The notes beneath the pieces are model-generated. The model ran no database searches, was not told where the DNA came from, and saw only the letters and a program-made list of their open reading frames with translations. This document shows positions 1 through 6,066 of a DNA stretch of 13,047 nucleotides, one piece after another. Each line of letters starts with the position of its first letter. Within the stretch, counting starts at the first letter, position 1. The DNA comes from Oribacterium sp. UBA6992 (GTDB lineage Bacteria > Bacillota > Clostridia > Lachnospirales > Lachnospiraceae): assembly GCA_002449915.1 (NCBI GenBank), contig DJXY01000142.1, positions 1 to 13,047 of the forward strand. Reading direction: 5' to 3'. Position numbers and translations under genes: made by a program.

Positions 1-1
1 C

Positions 2-142
2 CACTTGGTTACGCCGTATGCACCCAGCGATGCAGGCGTTGAGGCAGCATTGCAGCAATATAGAAAATCATCCGAAACAAGATACTATTCTTTGTTTCGG
101 ATGATTTTTCAAATCAATCGGATGAATTTTAAATCAAATTAA
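2..142 (+). other. Left-edge open frame, possible tail of a truncated gene (unresolved)
   Basis: The plus-strand frame starting at base 2 is open from the window edge to a TAA at 140-142. Its first 20 or so codons (LVTPYAPSDAGVEAALQQY) have a coding-like composition and could be the C-terminus of a gene entering from the left. The later codons run through a perfect hairpin at 64-108 and look less protein-like, so a real gene may end elsewhere. Other frames, including one closing at 42 and minus-strand frames, cannot be excluded. I do not recognise a family. The stretch 109-241 shows no convincing gene on either strand. Confidence 0.2.
64..108. terminator. Perfect 17-bp hairpin, probable (bidirectional) terminator
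   Basis: Bases 64-80 and 92-108 are perfect inverted complements (17 bp) around an 11-base loop. On the plus strand the stem ends in a run of five T (105-109), and the left arm begins with four A, giving a short T tract in the minus direction too. It lies 134 bases past the stop of the DUF2798 gene and may separate that gene from whatever lies to the left. The stem is AT-rich at its base, and the U tract is short, so the strength is uncertain. Confidence 0.55.
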
Positions 143-221
143 CAATGCACTATTGCAAGGAAGCACAAGCTTCTATACCTTCTATACCGGGCTTGAGTTC
201 TACAGCAAAACCCCACGCGGC

Positions 222-257
222 ATTAAGCACGTCAGAACCAATTAAGCACGCCGGAAC
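222..257. repeat. Short tandem duplication across the DUF2798 stop codon
   Basis: ATTAAGCACGTCAGAAC (222-238) and ATTAAGCACGCCGGAAC (241-257) are 17-base direct copies with two mismatches at a 19-base period. The right copy holds the last codons and TAA of the DUF2798 gene and the left copy lies just after the stop. Because 19 is not a multiple of three, a duplication here could have changed the protein's end. It may also be chance similarity sharpened by drift. Confidence 0.5.
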
Positions 258-721
258 AGGAGTGCGAAAATATGCCTGCCCGCTGGCCCTGCAAAAAAGA
301 TCTGCCAGATTAAAGCCATGGGAAAATTAATAATGCTAGTCTGCAGCCAGACACTAACGAGTCCTGCCTCAGCATAATCCTTGAACAGCAGCGTCGCAAT
401 GAGACTCATCGCCGGGCACATAAGACAGACGGTAAGTGCACATCGGATCAGAAGTACAAAAAAGAATGGCATCTCCTGCGTTGCAACGCGACTTGTCAGT
501 GCCATCACCGGCCGCTCCATGACAAACAATTCCAAAAGGATCGCGGCAGGCCACATAATCCGCAGTTCACCCAGAGCCATCATAAAAATTGCATCCTTCA
601 TCCCGCCGATATTGATCGCAATATTGTAGCAGATCATCGCATATACCATAAGAAACGCCATGATGATCGTAAAAATAACATTCTCAAGCAGATTTCGTGG
701 AAACATATTGTTTTGGGACAT
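242..721 (-). CDS. DUF2798 family small membrane protein
   Basis: A 159-residue integral membrane protein of unknown function. It matches what I know of clostridial DUF2798 proteins: two related halves, each opening with a hydrophobic segment and a phrase like 'FTIIMAFLMVYAMICYNIA' and, in the second half, 'MCPAMSLIATLLFKD', then 'NFPMALIWQIFFAGPAGRHIF', ending in basic residues. Four membrane spans are likely. The start at 721 is chosen over the in-frame ATG at 784 because GAGAGGAGT lies seven bases before it and family similarity begins there (MSQNNMFPRN). The gene appears to be transcribed alone, with a dyad about 70 bases upstream and a hairpin beyond its end. No function can be inferred from its neighbours. 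Confidence 0.88.
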   Translation of the reverse strand: MSQNNMFPRNLLENVIFTIIMAFLMVYAMICYNIAINIGGMKDAIFMMALGELRIMWPAAILLELFVMERPVMALTSRVATQEMPFFFVLLIRCALTVCLMCPAMSLIATLLFKDYAEAGLVSVWLQTSIINFPMALIWQIFFAGPAGRHIFALLFRRA

Positions 722-789
722 AAAAAAACTCCTCTCAAGATCAACGTGTTGTTCGTTATCACTGACAGGAGTGTGCGTTTCCAATAATA

Positions 790-838
790 CCGTATAGAAA
801 AATGTAACCCGACTAAAGTATCACATTTTTCTAAACGG
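790..838. promoter_or_regulatory. 16-bp inverted repeat upstream of the DUF2798 gene
   Basis: Bases 790-805 (CCGTATAGAAAAATGT) and 823-838 (ACATTTTTCTAAACGG) are inverted complements with one mismatch, separated by 17 bases. The dyad ends about 70 bases before the chosen start of the DUF2798 gene. It could be an operator for a dimeric regulator, or a hairpin ending transcription that arrives from the right. A TATTAT at 783-788 (minus strand) could be a -10 box, but I find no good -35 at standard spacing, so the promoter is not assigned. Confidence 0.5.
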
Positions 839-883
839 CGCAAGCTTTTCCTTAATAATCCGGATGCATACCAGATAAATCTC

Positions 884-970
884 TCAGTGCTTTACGCGTG
901 CTTTCAGCACTCTGCCGGGTTTGAAGCGGACCGCTTTGATTCCGTTTTTGTCCGCATACAGTATCTTTAT
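884..970 (-). pseudogene. Fragment resembling the C-terminus of an HU-type DNA-binding protein
   Basis: On the minus strand an open stretch of 28 codons runs from just after an in-frame TAG (971-973) to a TGA at 884-886. Its end reads IKAVRFKPGRVLKARV, which fits the conserved C-terminal pattern of HU/IHF proteins (a hydrophobic residue, F-K-x-G-K/R-x-L-K, then V). The roughly 60 residues that should precede it, including the beta-arm, are absent and no ATG or GTG exists in this frame. It is best read as a decayed remnant, but the match is short and could be accidental. Confidence 0.3.
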
Positions 971-1015
971 CTATATAAATATTATGCCATATGCGCACTA
1001 AAATTTCGAGGAAGT

Positions 1016-1053
1016 GCCGCCTAGCTCATGACTAAAGTCACGAGCTAGGCGGC
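1016..1053. repeat. Long GC-rich hairpin downstream of the MBL-fold gene
   Basis: GCCGCCTAGCTCATGACT (1016-1033) is complementary to 1036-1053 with one mismatch, giving an 18-bp stem and a tiny loop. It begins 22 bases after the stop of the hydrolase gene, where an intrinsic terminator would be expected, yet the minus strand beyond it has no T tract (ACTTCCTCGAAATTTT). It may be a weak or factor-assisted terminator, a dispersed intergenic palindrome, or the remnant of a mobile-element end. The loop CATGACT-AAAGTCACG recalls hairpins near IS200/IS605 right ends, but no transposase remains. Confidence 0.6.
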
Positions 1054-1074
1054 AAAATAGTCAAAATTATTTCT

Positions 1075-2049
1075 CTAAGCTTCATGCAGGATCCGACTGA
1101 TCTCGATCTCTCCCTCTGCATTTTTACTATATCCATACCAGACTCCGCTTTCCGGTGTCAAAAACGAAGTCGACTGCTGTTCCGCATTGCAGATTTCACT
1201 AAATTTTTCTGCCATTTTGTCCAATTCATCATACGAGAAATGCTGCTGATGCTCCGGAAGCGCCGATTTTGCCTTTACAGAAGCGATCCACTTGCCCATC
1301 GGTTCACAATTCGGGTGACGTCGATCACCGCCAAAGCTTCGGCCTGCTGTCTGATACATAAACAAATCCGGCTTTGCATCTCTATAAAAATATGCACGTG
1401 TTTCAAAACCCATACCGTCCGGCTGCATTTCCGAATTCCACAGCAAGATCTGAAAACCCTCATCTGTAGTAATTTTAAGATTTATCAGTTCCCTTTCATA
1501 GATCCACTTGTAGAGCTGATAAAAATCTACCTTGCCATTACTATCCTTATATAAGCTGCCGCCTGCACCATTTAGCGGTGAAACCGCTCTGCCGACATTA
1601 TGGTTTGAACGACAAGTTTCCATGGTGAAACCTGGAAAATCAAATCTGTCATGTGCCCCGGCTTCTGTAAAATAATGAGAAAAATAATCTATGTTCTGAT
1701 CCACAATTACAGAGGGAATCGTATGCTCAGGGATAATGATGTGCGCCTCCGGATAATGCTCCAGTACCGAATGCAAATCTCCTGTATGGTCAAAATGTCC
1801 ATGTGTCAGCACGATCACATCCGCTCCATGAACCCATTCTCCTGCGGATTTATCTGTGGGAGTATACTTATATTCATTATGCGGATCATTGGGATCATCG
1901 AAATACGGATCCATTACAATGGTTTTACCGTTAGGAAGCACAAATTCGTAGAAATTTACTCCATTCCAGCGAAGCCGTAAAAGAAGCTCATTATCATCCC
2001 ATTCCTTGGTCTTCATTTTCTCTCTATCTACAACATGGCTCATTTTCAT
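1075..2049 (-). CDS. MBL-fold metallo-hydrolase (UlaG-like superfamily member)
   Basis: A 324-residue probable metal-dependent hydrolase of the metallo-beta-lactamase fold, cytoplasmic (no signal peptide or membrane span). The family's HxHxDH metal site is present as HGHFDH (residues 83-88) after the strand ADVIVLTH, and MDPYFDDP near residue 46 fits the strand and loop that open the fold. H150 (in CRSNHNVGR) is a candidate third ligand and H267 or H270 (PEHQQHF) a candidate last one. The usual bridging Asp near residue 205 is not obvious; the region reads LLWNSEMQPDG, so D211 is a possibility. The start at 2049 has GAGAGGA eight bases upstream. It follows the SLC13-like permease by 41 bases on the same strand, suggesting joint expression and action on an imported compound. 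The substrate is unknown; lactonase or phosphodiesterase activity is a guess. Confidence 0.85.
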   Translation of the reverse strand: MKMSHVVDREKMKTKEWDDNELLLRLRWNGVNFYEFVLPNGKTIVMDPYFDDPNDPHNEYKYTPTDKSAGEWVHGADVIVLTHGHFDHTGDLHSVLEHYPEAHIIIPEHTIPSVIVDQNIDYFSHYFTEAGAHDRFDFPGFTMETCRSNHNVGRAVSPLNGAGGSLYKDSNGKVDFYQLYKWIYERELINLKITTDEGFQILLWNSEMQPDGMGFETRAYFYRDAKPDLFMYQTAGRSFGGDRRHPNCEPMGKWIASVKAKSALPEHQQHFSYDELDKMAEKFSEICNAEQQSTSFLTPESGVWYGYSKNAEGEIEISRILHEA

Positions 2050-2090
2050 AATTTAAATCCTCTCTTCTTTTACTTTAACACGACAATATC

Positions 2091-3392
2091 TCAAAATGCC
2101 GGTATAAACGTCATGGTACATACAACTGAAATCACACAAATGATCAGCGAAGGCAGCCATCCCATCTTCAGCAGATCGCCCTGATCATAGCCTCCGGCTC
2201 CCATCATCAACGGTACGGTCGAAGTAGCGCTGGGAGTGAGGAACGCTGTAAGGCATGCTGCATTCAAAAGAACCAGTGGTCCGACCGGATTACAGCCCAA
2301 AGATTTGCAGGTCAGCACTACAATAGGAACAAAAATATTCATGACGCTCTGATTTTGCATGAATTGTGTCAAAATAAATGGTATTACAAAGAAAGCAGCT
2401 CCAATAATATAGCTATTTTTAGTATCGCCAAGAGAAATTGCTACCGCATTTCCGATGACATCTCCAAGTCCGCAGTTAACCATAGCTCCACCAACACTCA
2501 ATGCTGCTACAAGCATAAGGATGATCATAAAGGGGACAGATGCCGTCGCTTCTTTAGGTTTCAGAACTCCGGTAACGACTTCCAGCGCAGCACCAGTCAT
2601 GGCGATCTGCCAGTTTGCTACTCCAAGCTGCTTGGAAAAAACAAGTCCAAGTGTGGTGATTGCAAATAGAAAATATCCGAGAAACTCCTGCAATGGAGGA
2701 AGCGGCTCTTTAGCCGATTGTGCCTTGCCACCGCCCATCTCTAAGGGTATTGTCGGACTCGCAGGCGCAAGTTTCGGAGCAATAATAGTTGCATAAATTA
2801 TGATGACAATAGCCGACAAAATCCTGCCTTTAAAAGGATCCAGCAAAGACATGGAATACTCTGTATAACCATAGCTCTCAAGGTATGCATTTTGCTGTGC
2901 AAACATAGTAGCACCAGTTCCAAGTGGTAAAACTCCGCATGTACCCACAGCTACAATACCTAATGAAAACATGGCCTTAGAAGGACTGACCCCGGCTGCC
3001 TCACAAGATGCTGCGAGAAGAGGCGCCATGATGGTAAACACTGCTACAGGACTAGGGATCAAGTTGCAAAGCACAAAGGTAATGAGCAAATACCCTGCCA
3101 GCATATTTGTAAATTTTCCCCCGGCAATTTTAATGATCAAATGTGACAGCTTTGACACCGCCTGCGTACGGTTAAAACCAGCTGCCACCACAAACATGCC
3201 TGTAATCAGCAGCACATTGGCATTGGAAAAATTAGCAAGAACTGCCTTTGGTTCTACCAAGCCAGAAAAAGATGTCAGTATAATTGCACATAGTGCAACC
3301 ACACCATTGGTAGTGTGAAGCCGTTTTGCCAGAACATAACCGCCGATCAAAAAGACAAACAGCCCCAGACATAAATACATTTGCGTAGTCAT
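2091..3392 (-). CDS. SLC13/DASS-like anion permease
   Basis: A 433-residue membrane transporter with about 11-12 hydrophobic segments, of the ion-transporter/SLC13 superfamily (di- and tricarboxylate, sulfate and similar anions, usually Na+- or H+-coupled). Two inverted structural halves are visible. Each has the re-entrant loop signature: CNLIPSPVAVFTIMAPL (residues 109-125) in the first and LTPSATSTVPLMM (385-397) in the second, corresponding to the S-N-T/S-A-T substrate and cation motifs of VcINDY-type proteins. A hydrophilic loop (about 208-235) separates the halves. Length fits the compact bacterial members. GGGAGGT lies seven bases before the ATG. It is followed by the MBL hydrolase 41 bases downstream and preceded by a LysR gene 173 bases upstream, so it is probably induced by that regulator. 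The exact substrate cannot be read from sequence. Confidence 0.88.
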   Translation of the reverse strand: MTTQMYLCLGLFVFLIGGYVLAKRLHTTNGVVALCAIILTSFSGLVEPKAVLANFSNANVLLITGMFVVAAGFNRTQAVSKLSHLIIKIAGGKFTNMLAGYLLITFVLCNLIPSPVAVFTIMAPLLAASCEAAGVSPSKAMFSLGIVAVGTCGVLPLGTGATMFAQQNAYLESYGYTEYSMSLLDPFKGRILSAIVIIIYATIIAPKLAPASPTIPLEMGGGKAQSAKEPLPPLQEFLGYFLFAITTLGLVFSKQLGVANWQIAMTGAALEVVTGVLKPKEATASVPFMIILMLVAALSVGGAMVNCGLGDVIGNAVAISLGDTKNSYIIGAAFFVIPFILTQFMQNQSVMNIFVPIVVLTCKSLGCNPVGPLVLLNAACLTAFLTPSATSTVPLMMGAGGYDQGDLLKMGWLPSLIICVISVVCTMTFIPAF

Positions 3393-3418
3393 TTCTTACC
3401 TCCCGATCATACACTGTT

Positions 3419-3446
3419 CCTGAGACACGAAATGCAGTATCTCAGG
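3419..3446. promoter_or_regulatory. Small hairpin in the leader of the permease gene
   Basis: CCTGAGA (3419-3425) and TCTCAGG (3440-3446) form a 7-bp stem, with one mismatch then two more possible pairs inside. It lies 27 bases before the permease start, upstream of the ribosome binding site. There is no T tract, so it is not a terminator; it could be an operator half-site pair or an mRNA-stabilising stem. A TATAAA a few bases upstream on the minus strand (reading TCTATAAAAGCC) could be a -10 box, but no good -35 goes with it. Confidence 0.35.
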
Positions 3447-3514
3447 CTTTTATAGACTCTATGTCTATTTTAGATGTCATGAATGGGGTTGGCTAATAGA
3501 TATATTACTTGCAC

Positions 3515-3533
3515 TTATGCCGTTTTGGTATAA
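3515..3533. promoter_or_regulatory. T-N11-A inverted repeat, candidate LysR-type operator
   Basis: Read on the plus strand, TTATGCC (3515-3521), five bases, then GGTATAA (3527-3533) form an inverted repeat with one mismatch. It contains the T-N11-A spacing that LysR-type regulators typically recognise. It lies between the LysR gene and the permease gene, about 123 bases before the permease start, where an activator's recognition site would normally lie. The assignment is inferred from motif and position. Confidence 0.5.
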
Positions 3534-3565
3534 CTAACAAGTCGCATTGCACCGCTTTATCCAAC

Positions 3566-4492
3566 TCACATAATCGTCCAGATACACTGGGTCAGACAGT
3601 TTCTTAATGCTTCATACCCCTCTGTCTTTTCAAATCCATTTCTGCATACCAGATATTTCCACTGCTCAATGTCATCTTTGGGATCCAGGCGCACAAACCT
3701 GCCTGAATCCGCACAGGAATATAGCAGATCGCTTCCCGTAGCAGTAAAAACATAGTTTCCTTCTCCCTCATCAGCAAGATGCATGCGCTGGTACATGTTA
3801 TCCTCGAGAATCATCGTTACATCACAATTAAATTTTTCACATAGTAAACGGATATTGTTATAACTTGCCGATCCCTCACGATTGGCAATGACCGGCTCCT
3901 GGATCAGATCTTTCATGCAAACCACTGGAATATTGTATTCAGAAACCTGATATGTTTTTGAGAGAAGCGCACTTTGTTTTGATAGATAAATACTGGTAAA
4001 AGCTCTGGAGCTTTTTTCATAATGGAGTCCCTGCTTAAAACGTGTAACACTAAGGCACGCAACATCTATTTCTCCCCGCATGACATCTTCATGCAGCCTT
4101 CTGCTGGAGGCAGAACGAATGTCTATCATATATCCTGCACCGTTTTTGTAAAACCATTGCAATATTTTGCTGGAAATTGCAATCGCCTGCTGAGGTGCCA
4201 ATCCAAACAAAATTCTCTTCTCATCTCTCTGGCGGCGTCGCTCAAGCTGTGCAAGGAATGCATTATGCACGAGCAGTATCTCCTTGGCCATATTGAGATA
4301 TAGCTCTCCAGCTTCTGTGACTTCAGACTGCTTCCCCTTACTTCTGTCAAATAGAGATATATGATATTCCGCTTCAACCTTACGTATTGTACGTGATAAC
4401 GCAGGCTGCGCTATATGAAGCTGTTCTGCAGCCTTATTAATGCTGCCACATTCAACAACAGCAGCAATACGCCTGATATCCTCTATATCCAT
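3566..4492 (-). CDS. LysR-type transcriptional regulator
   Basis: A 308-residue DNA-binding regulator of the LysR family, normal in length. The N-terminal winged helix-turn-helix is clear: the recognition region reads SINKAAEQLHIAQPALSRTI (residues 17-36), followed by the wing IRKVEAEYHISLFDRSKGK and the linker helix to about residue 90. The rest is the usual two-lobed periplasmic-binding-like effector domain, with the RILFGLAPQQA strand opening it near residue 93. The start at 4492 has AGGTGA seven bases upstream. It is transcribed in the same direction as the permease-hydrolase pair, an arrangement less common than the divergent one. The T-N11-A repeat in the 173-base gap makes that pair its likely target. 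The effector is probably the permease's substrate or a derivative, but that is inference. The 56-base gap upstream has a weak CGTAA/TTACG dyad (4517-4545) that might serve autoregulation. Confidence 0.92.
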   Translation of the reverse strand: MDIEDIRRIAAVVECGSINKAAEQLHIAQPALSRTIRKVEAEYHISLFDRSKGKQSEVTEAGELYLNMAKEILLVHNAFLAQLERRRQRDEKRILFGLAPQQAIAISSKILQWFYKNGAGYMIDIRSASSRRLHEDVMRGEIDVACLSVTRFKQGLHYEKSSRAFTSIYLSKQSALLSKTYQVSEYNIPVVCMKDLIQEPVIANREGSASYNNIRLLCEKFNCDVTMILEDNMYQRMHLADEGEGNYVFTATGSDLLYSCADSGRFVRLDPKDDIEQWKYLVCRNGFEKTEGYEALRNCLTQCIWTIM

Positions 4493-4548
4493 AGTAAATC
4501 ACCTAAGCAAATATTCCGTAAGTCATTCGTTCGTCATCAGTTACGACA

Positions 4549-4758
4549 TCATTCCATTGAATCTTTCTCAATCTCCTGCTGCTTCTCTAACAGAAATTTC
4601 TCCAGGTCCTTGAATGCCAATAAAAAGCTATCCTTTAGCAAAATCATCAGTTCATCTGCATCTTCTTCATTATATATATGCGTAGACTGATTCCGTTTCT
4701 TCAACATAAGAAGCCAGACATTCTCATCCTGCAGAAATCCTGTCTTTACAGATAACAT
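4549..4758 (-). pseudogene. N-terminally truncated HepT-like HEPN protein
   Basis: An open frame of 69 codons equals only the C-terminal half of a HI0074/HepT-type HEPN protein (usual length about 130-145). It aligns with residues from about 67 onward of the complete paralogue at 5204-5608: VKTGF...NVWLLMLKKRNQSTHIY against IKTAY...SVWLEMLEERNKTAHIY. The catalytic and modification motif R-x4-H-x-Y is retained (R22, H27, Y29), but the N-terminal helices that pack the HEPN four-helix bundle are missing. The ATG sits 12 bases after the MNT stop, immediately after an in-frame TAG, with no clear ribosome binding site. This suggests an internal deletion that removed the first 65 or so codons. A short product could still be made by translational re-initiation. 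Most likely it is a broken toxin gene. Confidence 0.75.
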
Positions 4759-4770
4759 CTACAATAGTTC

Positions 4771-5076
4771 TCAATCTTTTTCATAGATCGTCACTCCGTC
4801 TTTCTGAATCTCCTTACGCAGATCATCCGAAACCATCTGATCCATATCAATCAGATCAAAAGACAAAAGACTCCAGGTTTTTTCCTGTATGTCATCATAA
4901 AACCGGTCAAAATCCCCACCATAAACCGCAAGATCAATATCACTCCGAGCCGTGTTGGTTCCTCTTGCTCTTGATCCAAACAGAACAAGCTTTTTTACAG
5001 ACGCAGCCTCTGCAAAGCGTAATATATCCCGCATAGCTCTCCCGGGAATCATACTTTCCTTGAATTGTTTAGTCAT
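4771..5076 (-). CDS. MNT-type nucleotidyltransferase, MntA-like antitoxin (second module)
   Basis: A 101-residue minimal nucleotidyltransferase of the MNT (HI0073/MntA) class. The signature G-S-x10-D-x-D is complete: FGSRARG (residues 33-39) then SDIDLAV, with GS at 34-35 and metal-binding D46 and D48; the third Asp is likely D74 in LLSFDLIDMD. Characterised members of this class add AMP to the tyrosine of the partner HEPN toxin's R-x4-H-x-Y motif and so silence it. Here the partner directly downstream is truncated, so this antitoxin is either orphaned or acts on the intact HepT next door. It is clearly paralogous to the MNT at 5595-5933 over its whole length, ending DGVTIYEKD against DGVLIYGEI. 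A GTG at 5085 is in frame, but the Shine-Dalgarno spacing favours the ATG at 5076. Confidence 0.88.
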   Translation of the reverse strand: MTKQFKESMIPGRAMRDILRFAEAASVKKLVLFGSRARGTNTARSDIDLAVYGGDFDRFYDDIQEKTWSLLSFDLIDMDQMVSDDLRKEIQKDGVTIYEKD

Positions 5077-5080
5077 AACT

Positions 5081-5088
5081 CTCACCCC
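5081..5088 (-). promoter_or_regulatory. Ribosome binding site fixing the second MNT start
   Basis: Minus-strand GGGGTGAG lies four to seven bases before the ATG at 5074-5076. The alternative upstream GTG (5083-5085) falls inside this site itself, which argues against its use. Confidence 0.6.
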
Positions 5089-5203
5089 ATCGCGATTACA
5101 AAATACTATCTGTTTTCTGCGCCGCCTACATGAGCACCAGATCTGCTTTTTCTTAGGGAAAGCAATTATGCAGTATAGAGAAGAGAGTGCCCATTACCTT
5201 CAC

Positions 5204-5608
5204 TTATAAGTTTTCCAGACTATCTCCATAACGTTCCAGAAGCTTTTCTTCCAGCTTGTTAAATTCCGGAATATATTTACTGATGATTTTTTCAACCAAC
5301 TGGACTGCCGCGTTTTCATCATAGATATGTGCGGTCTTATTACGTTCCTCCAGCATTTCCAACCAGACCGACTCCGTCAGAAAATCATAGTATTGATACG
5401 CAGTTTTGATAATCTGTCTCGGCGAACCTGAAGCCGCCTCAACACTCCCCTCGTATTTCAGTAGTTCCTTTAGAAGTTTCCAGGACAGTTCAAACTGAAT
5501 CATAAACTTATCGATGATTCCACTGACAATAAACGTATTCCCCAGATCCTCACCTTCCGATGTCCTTAGTACTTGCAAATTATTTTTAAAATTTTTAAAT
5601 TTCTCCAT
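5204..5608 (-). CDS. hepT: HepT-like HEPN toxin (nucleotidyltransferase substrate-binding protein family)
   Basis: A 134-residue, full-length, all-alpha HI0074/HepT-family protein. The hallmark R-x4-H-x-Y is R89, H94 and Y96 in ERNKTAHIYDE. In studied HepT toxins R and H form the HEPN ribonuclease site, and the Tyr is the residue AMPylated by MntA. Earlier helices carry the family pattern FELSWKLLKELLKYEG (residues 39-54), and the C-terminus is a long charged helix (VQLVEKIISKYIPEFNKLEEKLLERY). It overlaps the MNT gene by 14 bases in another frame, the classic coupled arrangement of these pairs. The start at 5608 has GGGG about ten bases upstream inside the MNT gene. It should act in the cytoplasm as an RNase toxin held inactive by its neighbour. 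The gene symbol follows the family, not direct evidence. Confidence 0.88.
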   Translation of the reverse strand: MEKFKNFKNNLQVLRTSEGEDLGNTFIVSGIIDKFMIQFELSWKLLKELLKYEGSVEAASGSPRQIIKTAYQYYDFLTESVWLEMLEERNKTAHIYDENAAVQLVEKIISKYIPEFNKLEEKLLERYGDSLENL

Positions 5609-5933
5609 AGATCAGAACCCCATCTCTTGCGATCTCCTGCTTAAGCTTCTCGGAAATCTCATCATCCATATTAATAATGTCAAAAGAAAGCAATGTGCTG
5701 GTATGATTATCAATGTCATATACAAGATCATAAAAATTCCGACATCCGCAAACCGCAAGATCAATATCACTCTTTGGAAGTTCTTGTCCACGAGCACGAG
5801 AGCCAAATAGGAGAATGCTTTTGACTTCATATTTCTGCCCCAGCTCCCGCAGTTCTTCCAAAACAATTTTAGGTATATGAAATTCTTCGCCGGCCTCATG
5901 CATCAGTACATATGAATCTTCAGAATTGGTCAT
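5595..5933 (-). CDS. mntA: MNT-type nucleotidyltransferase, MntA-like antitoxin (first module)
   Basis: A 112-residue MNT-class nucleotidyltransferase. It has an N-terminal helix (PKIVLEELRELGQKYEVKS), then LLFGSRARG with GS at 44-45 and SDIDLAV with D56 and D58, giving G-S-x10-D-x-D, and a third Asp at D85 in LLSFDIINMD. This is the fold that AMPylates, and thereby neutralises, the HepT toxin encoded by the overlapping downstream gene. The frame stays open to an ATG at 6047, but those extra 38 codons show no family character. The ATG at 5933 is preceded by GGAAGGGG about ten bases away and is chosen. The gene begins 133 bases after the flippase stop with no visible terminator between, so read-through from the polysaccharide operon is possible besides a local promoter. 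Confidence 0.88.
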   Translation of the reverse strand: MTNSEDSYVLMHEAGEEFHIPKIVLEELRELGQKYEVKSILLFGSRARGQELPKSDIDLAVCGCRNFYDLVYDIDNHTSTLLSFDIINMDDEISEKLKQEIARDGVLIYGEI

Positions 5934-5964
5934 CTGCTCATTGCCCCTTCCTAAAAGCCTGAAT

Positions 5965-5992
5965 AATCTACTGGAATTTTCAAGTTTCTCAA
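5965..5992 (-). promoter_or_regulatory. Candidate sigma-A promoter for the first MNT/HEPN pair
   Basis: On the minus strand TTGAGA (5987-5992) and TAGATT (5965-5970) are separated by 16 bases, near the consensus for a housekeeping promoter. The -10 ends 31 bases before the chosen MNT start, leaving a short leader that holds the GGAAGGGG ribosome binding site. It is supported by sequence match and position only. Confidence 0.4.
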
Positions 5993-6066
5993 AAATAATA
6001 GCGCACCGCAAGGCGTATAATTTGACGTTTACCATAAGAATGCACAAACCACCAGCCCGTTTTATG

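Noticed and set aside
145..330. Plus-strand open frame of 61 codons overlapping the DUF2798 end
   Set aside because: It overlaps a recognised gene on the other strand, has no clear ribosome binding site, and its composition (Ser/Ala/Pro/Lys mixture) gives no hint of a real protein.
1011..1060. Right end or guide-RNA remnant of an IS200/IS605 element
   Set aside because: The hairpin loop is suggestive, but there is no transposase or TnpB remnant, no matching left end and no verified target site, so I keep it only as an alternative.
1084..1554. Plus-strand open frame of 156 codons
   Set aside because: It is antisense to the MBL-fold gene, whose motifs and ribosome binding site are convincing; the plus-strand product shows no recognisable domain.
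5934..6047. Upstream extension of the first MNT protein to the ATG at 6047
   Set aside because: The 38 extra codons lack family similarity and contain the candidate promoter and ribosome binding site; the start at 5933 is better supported.
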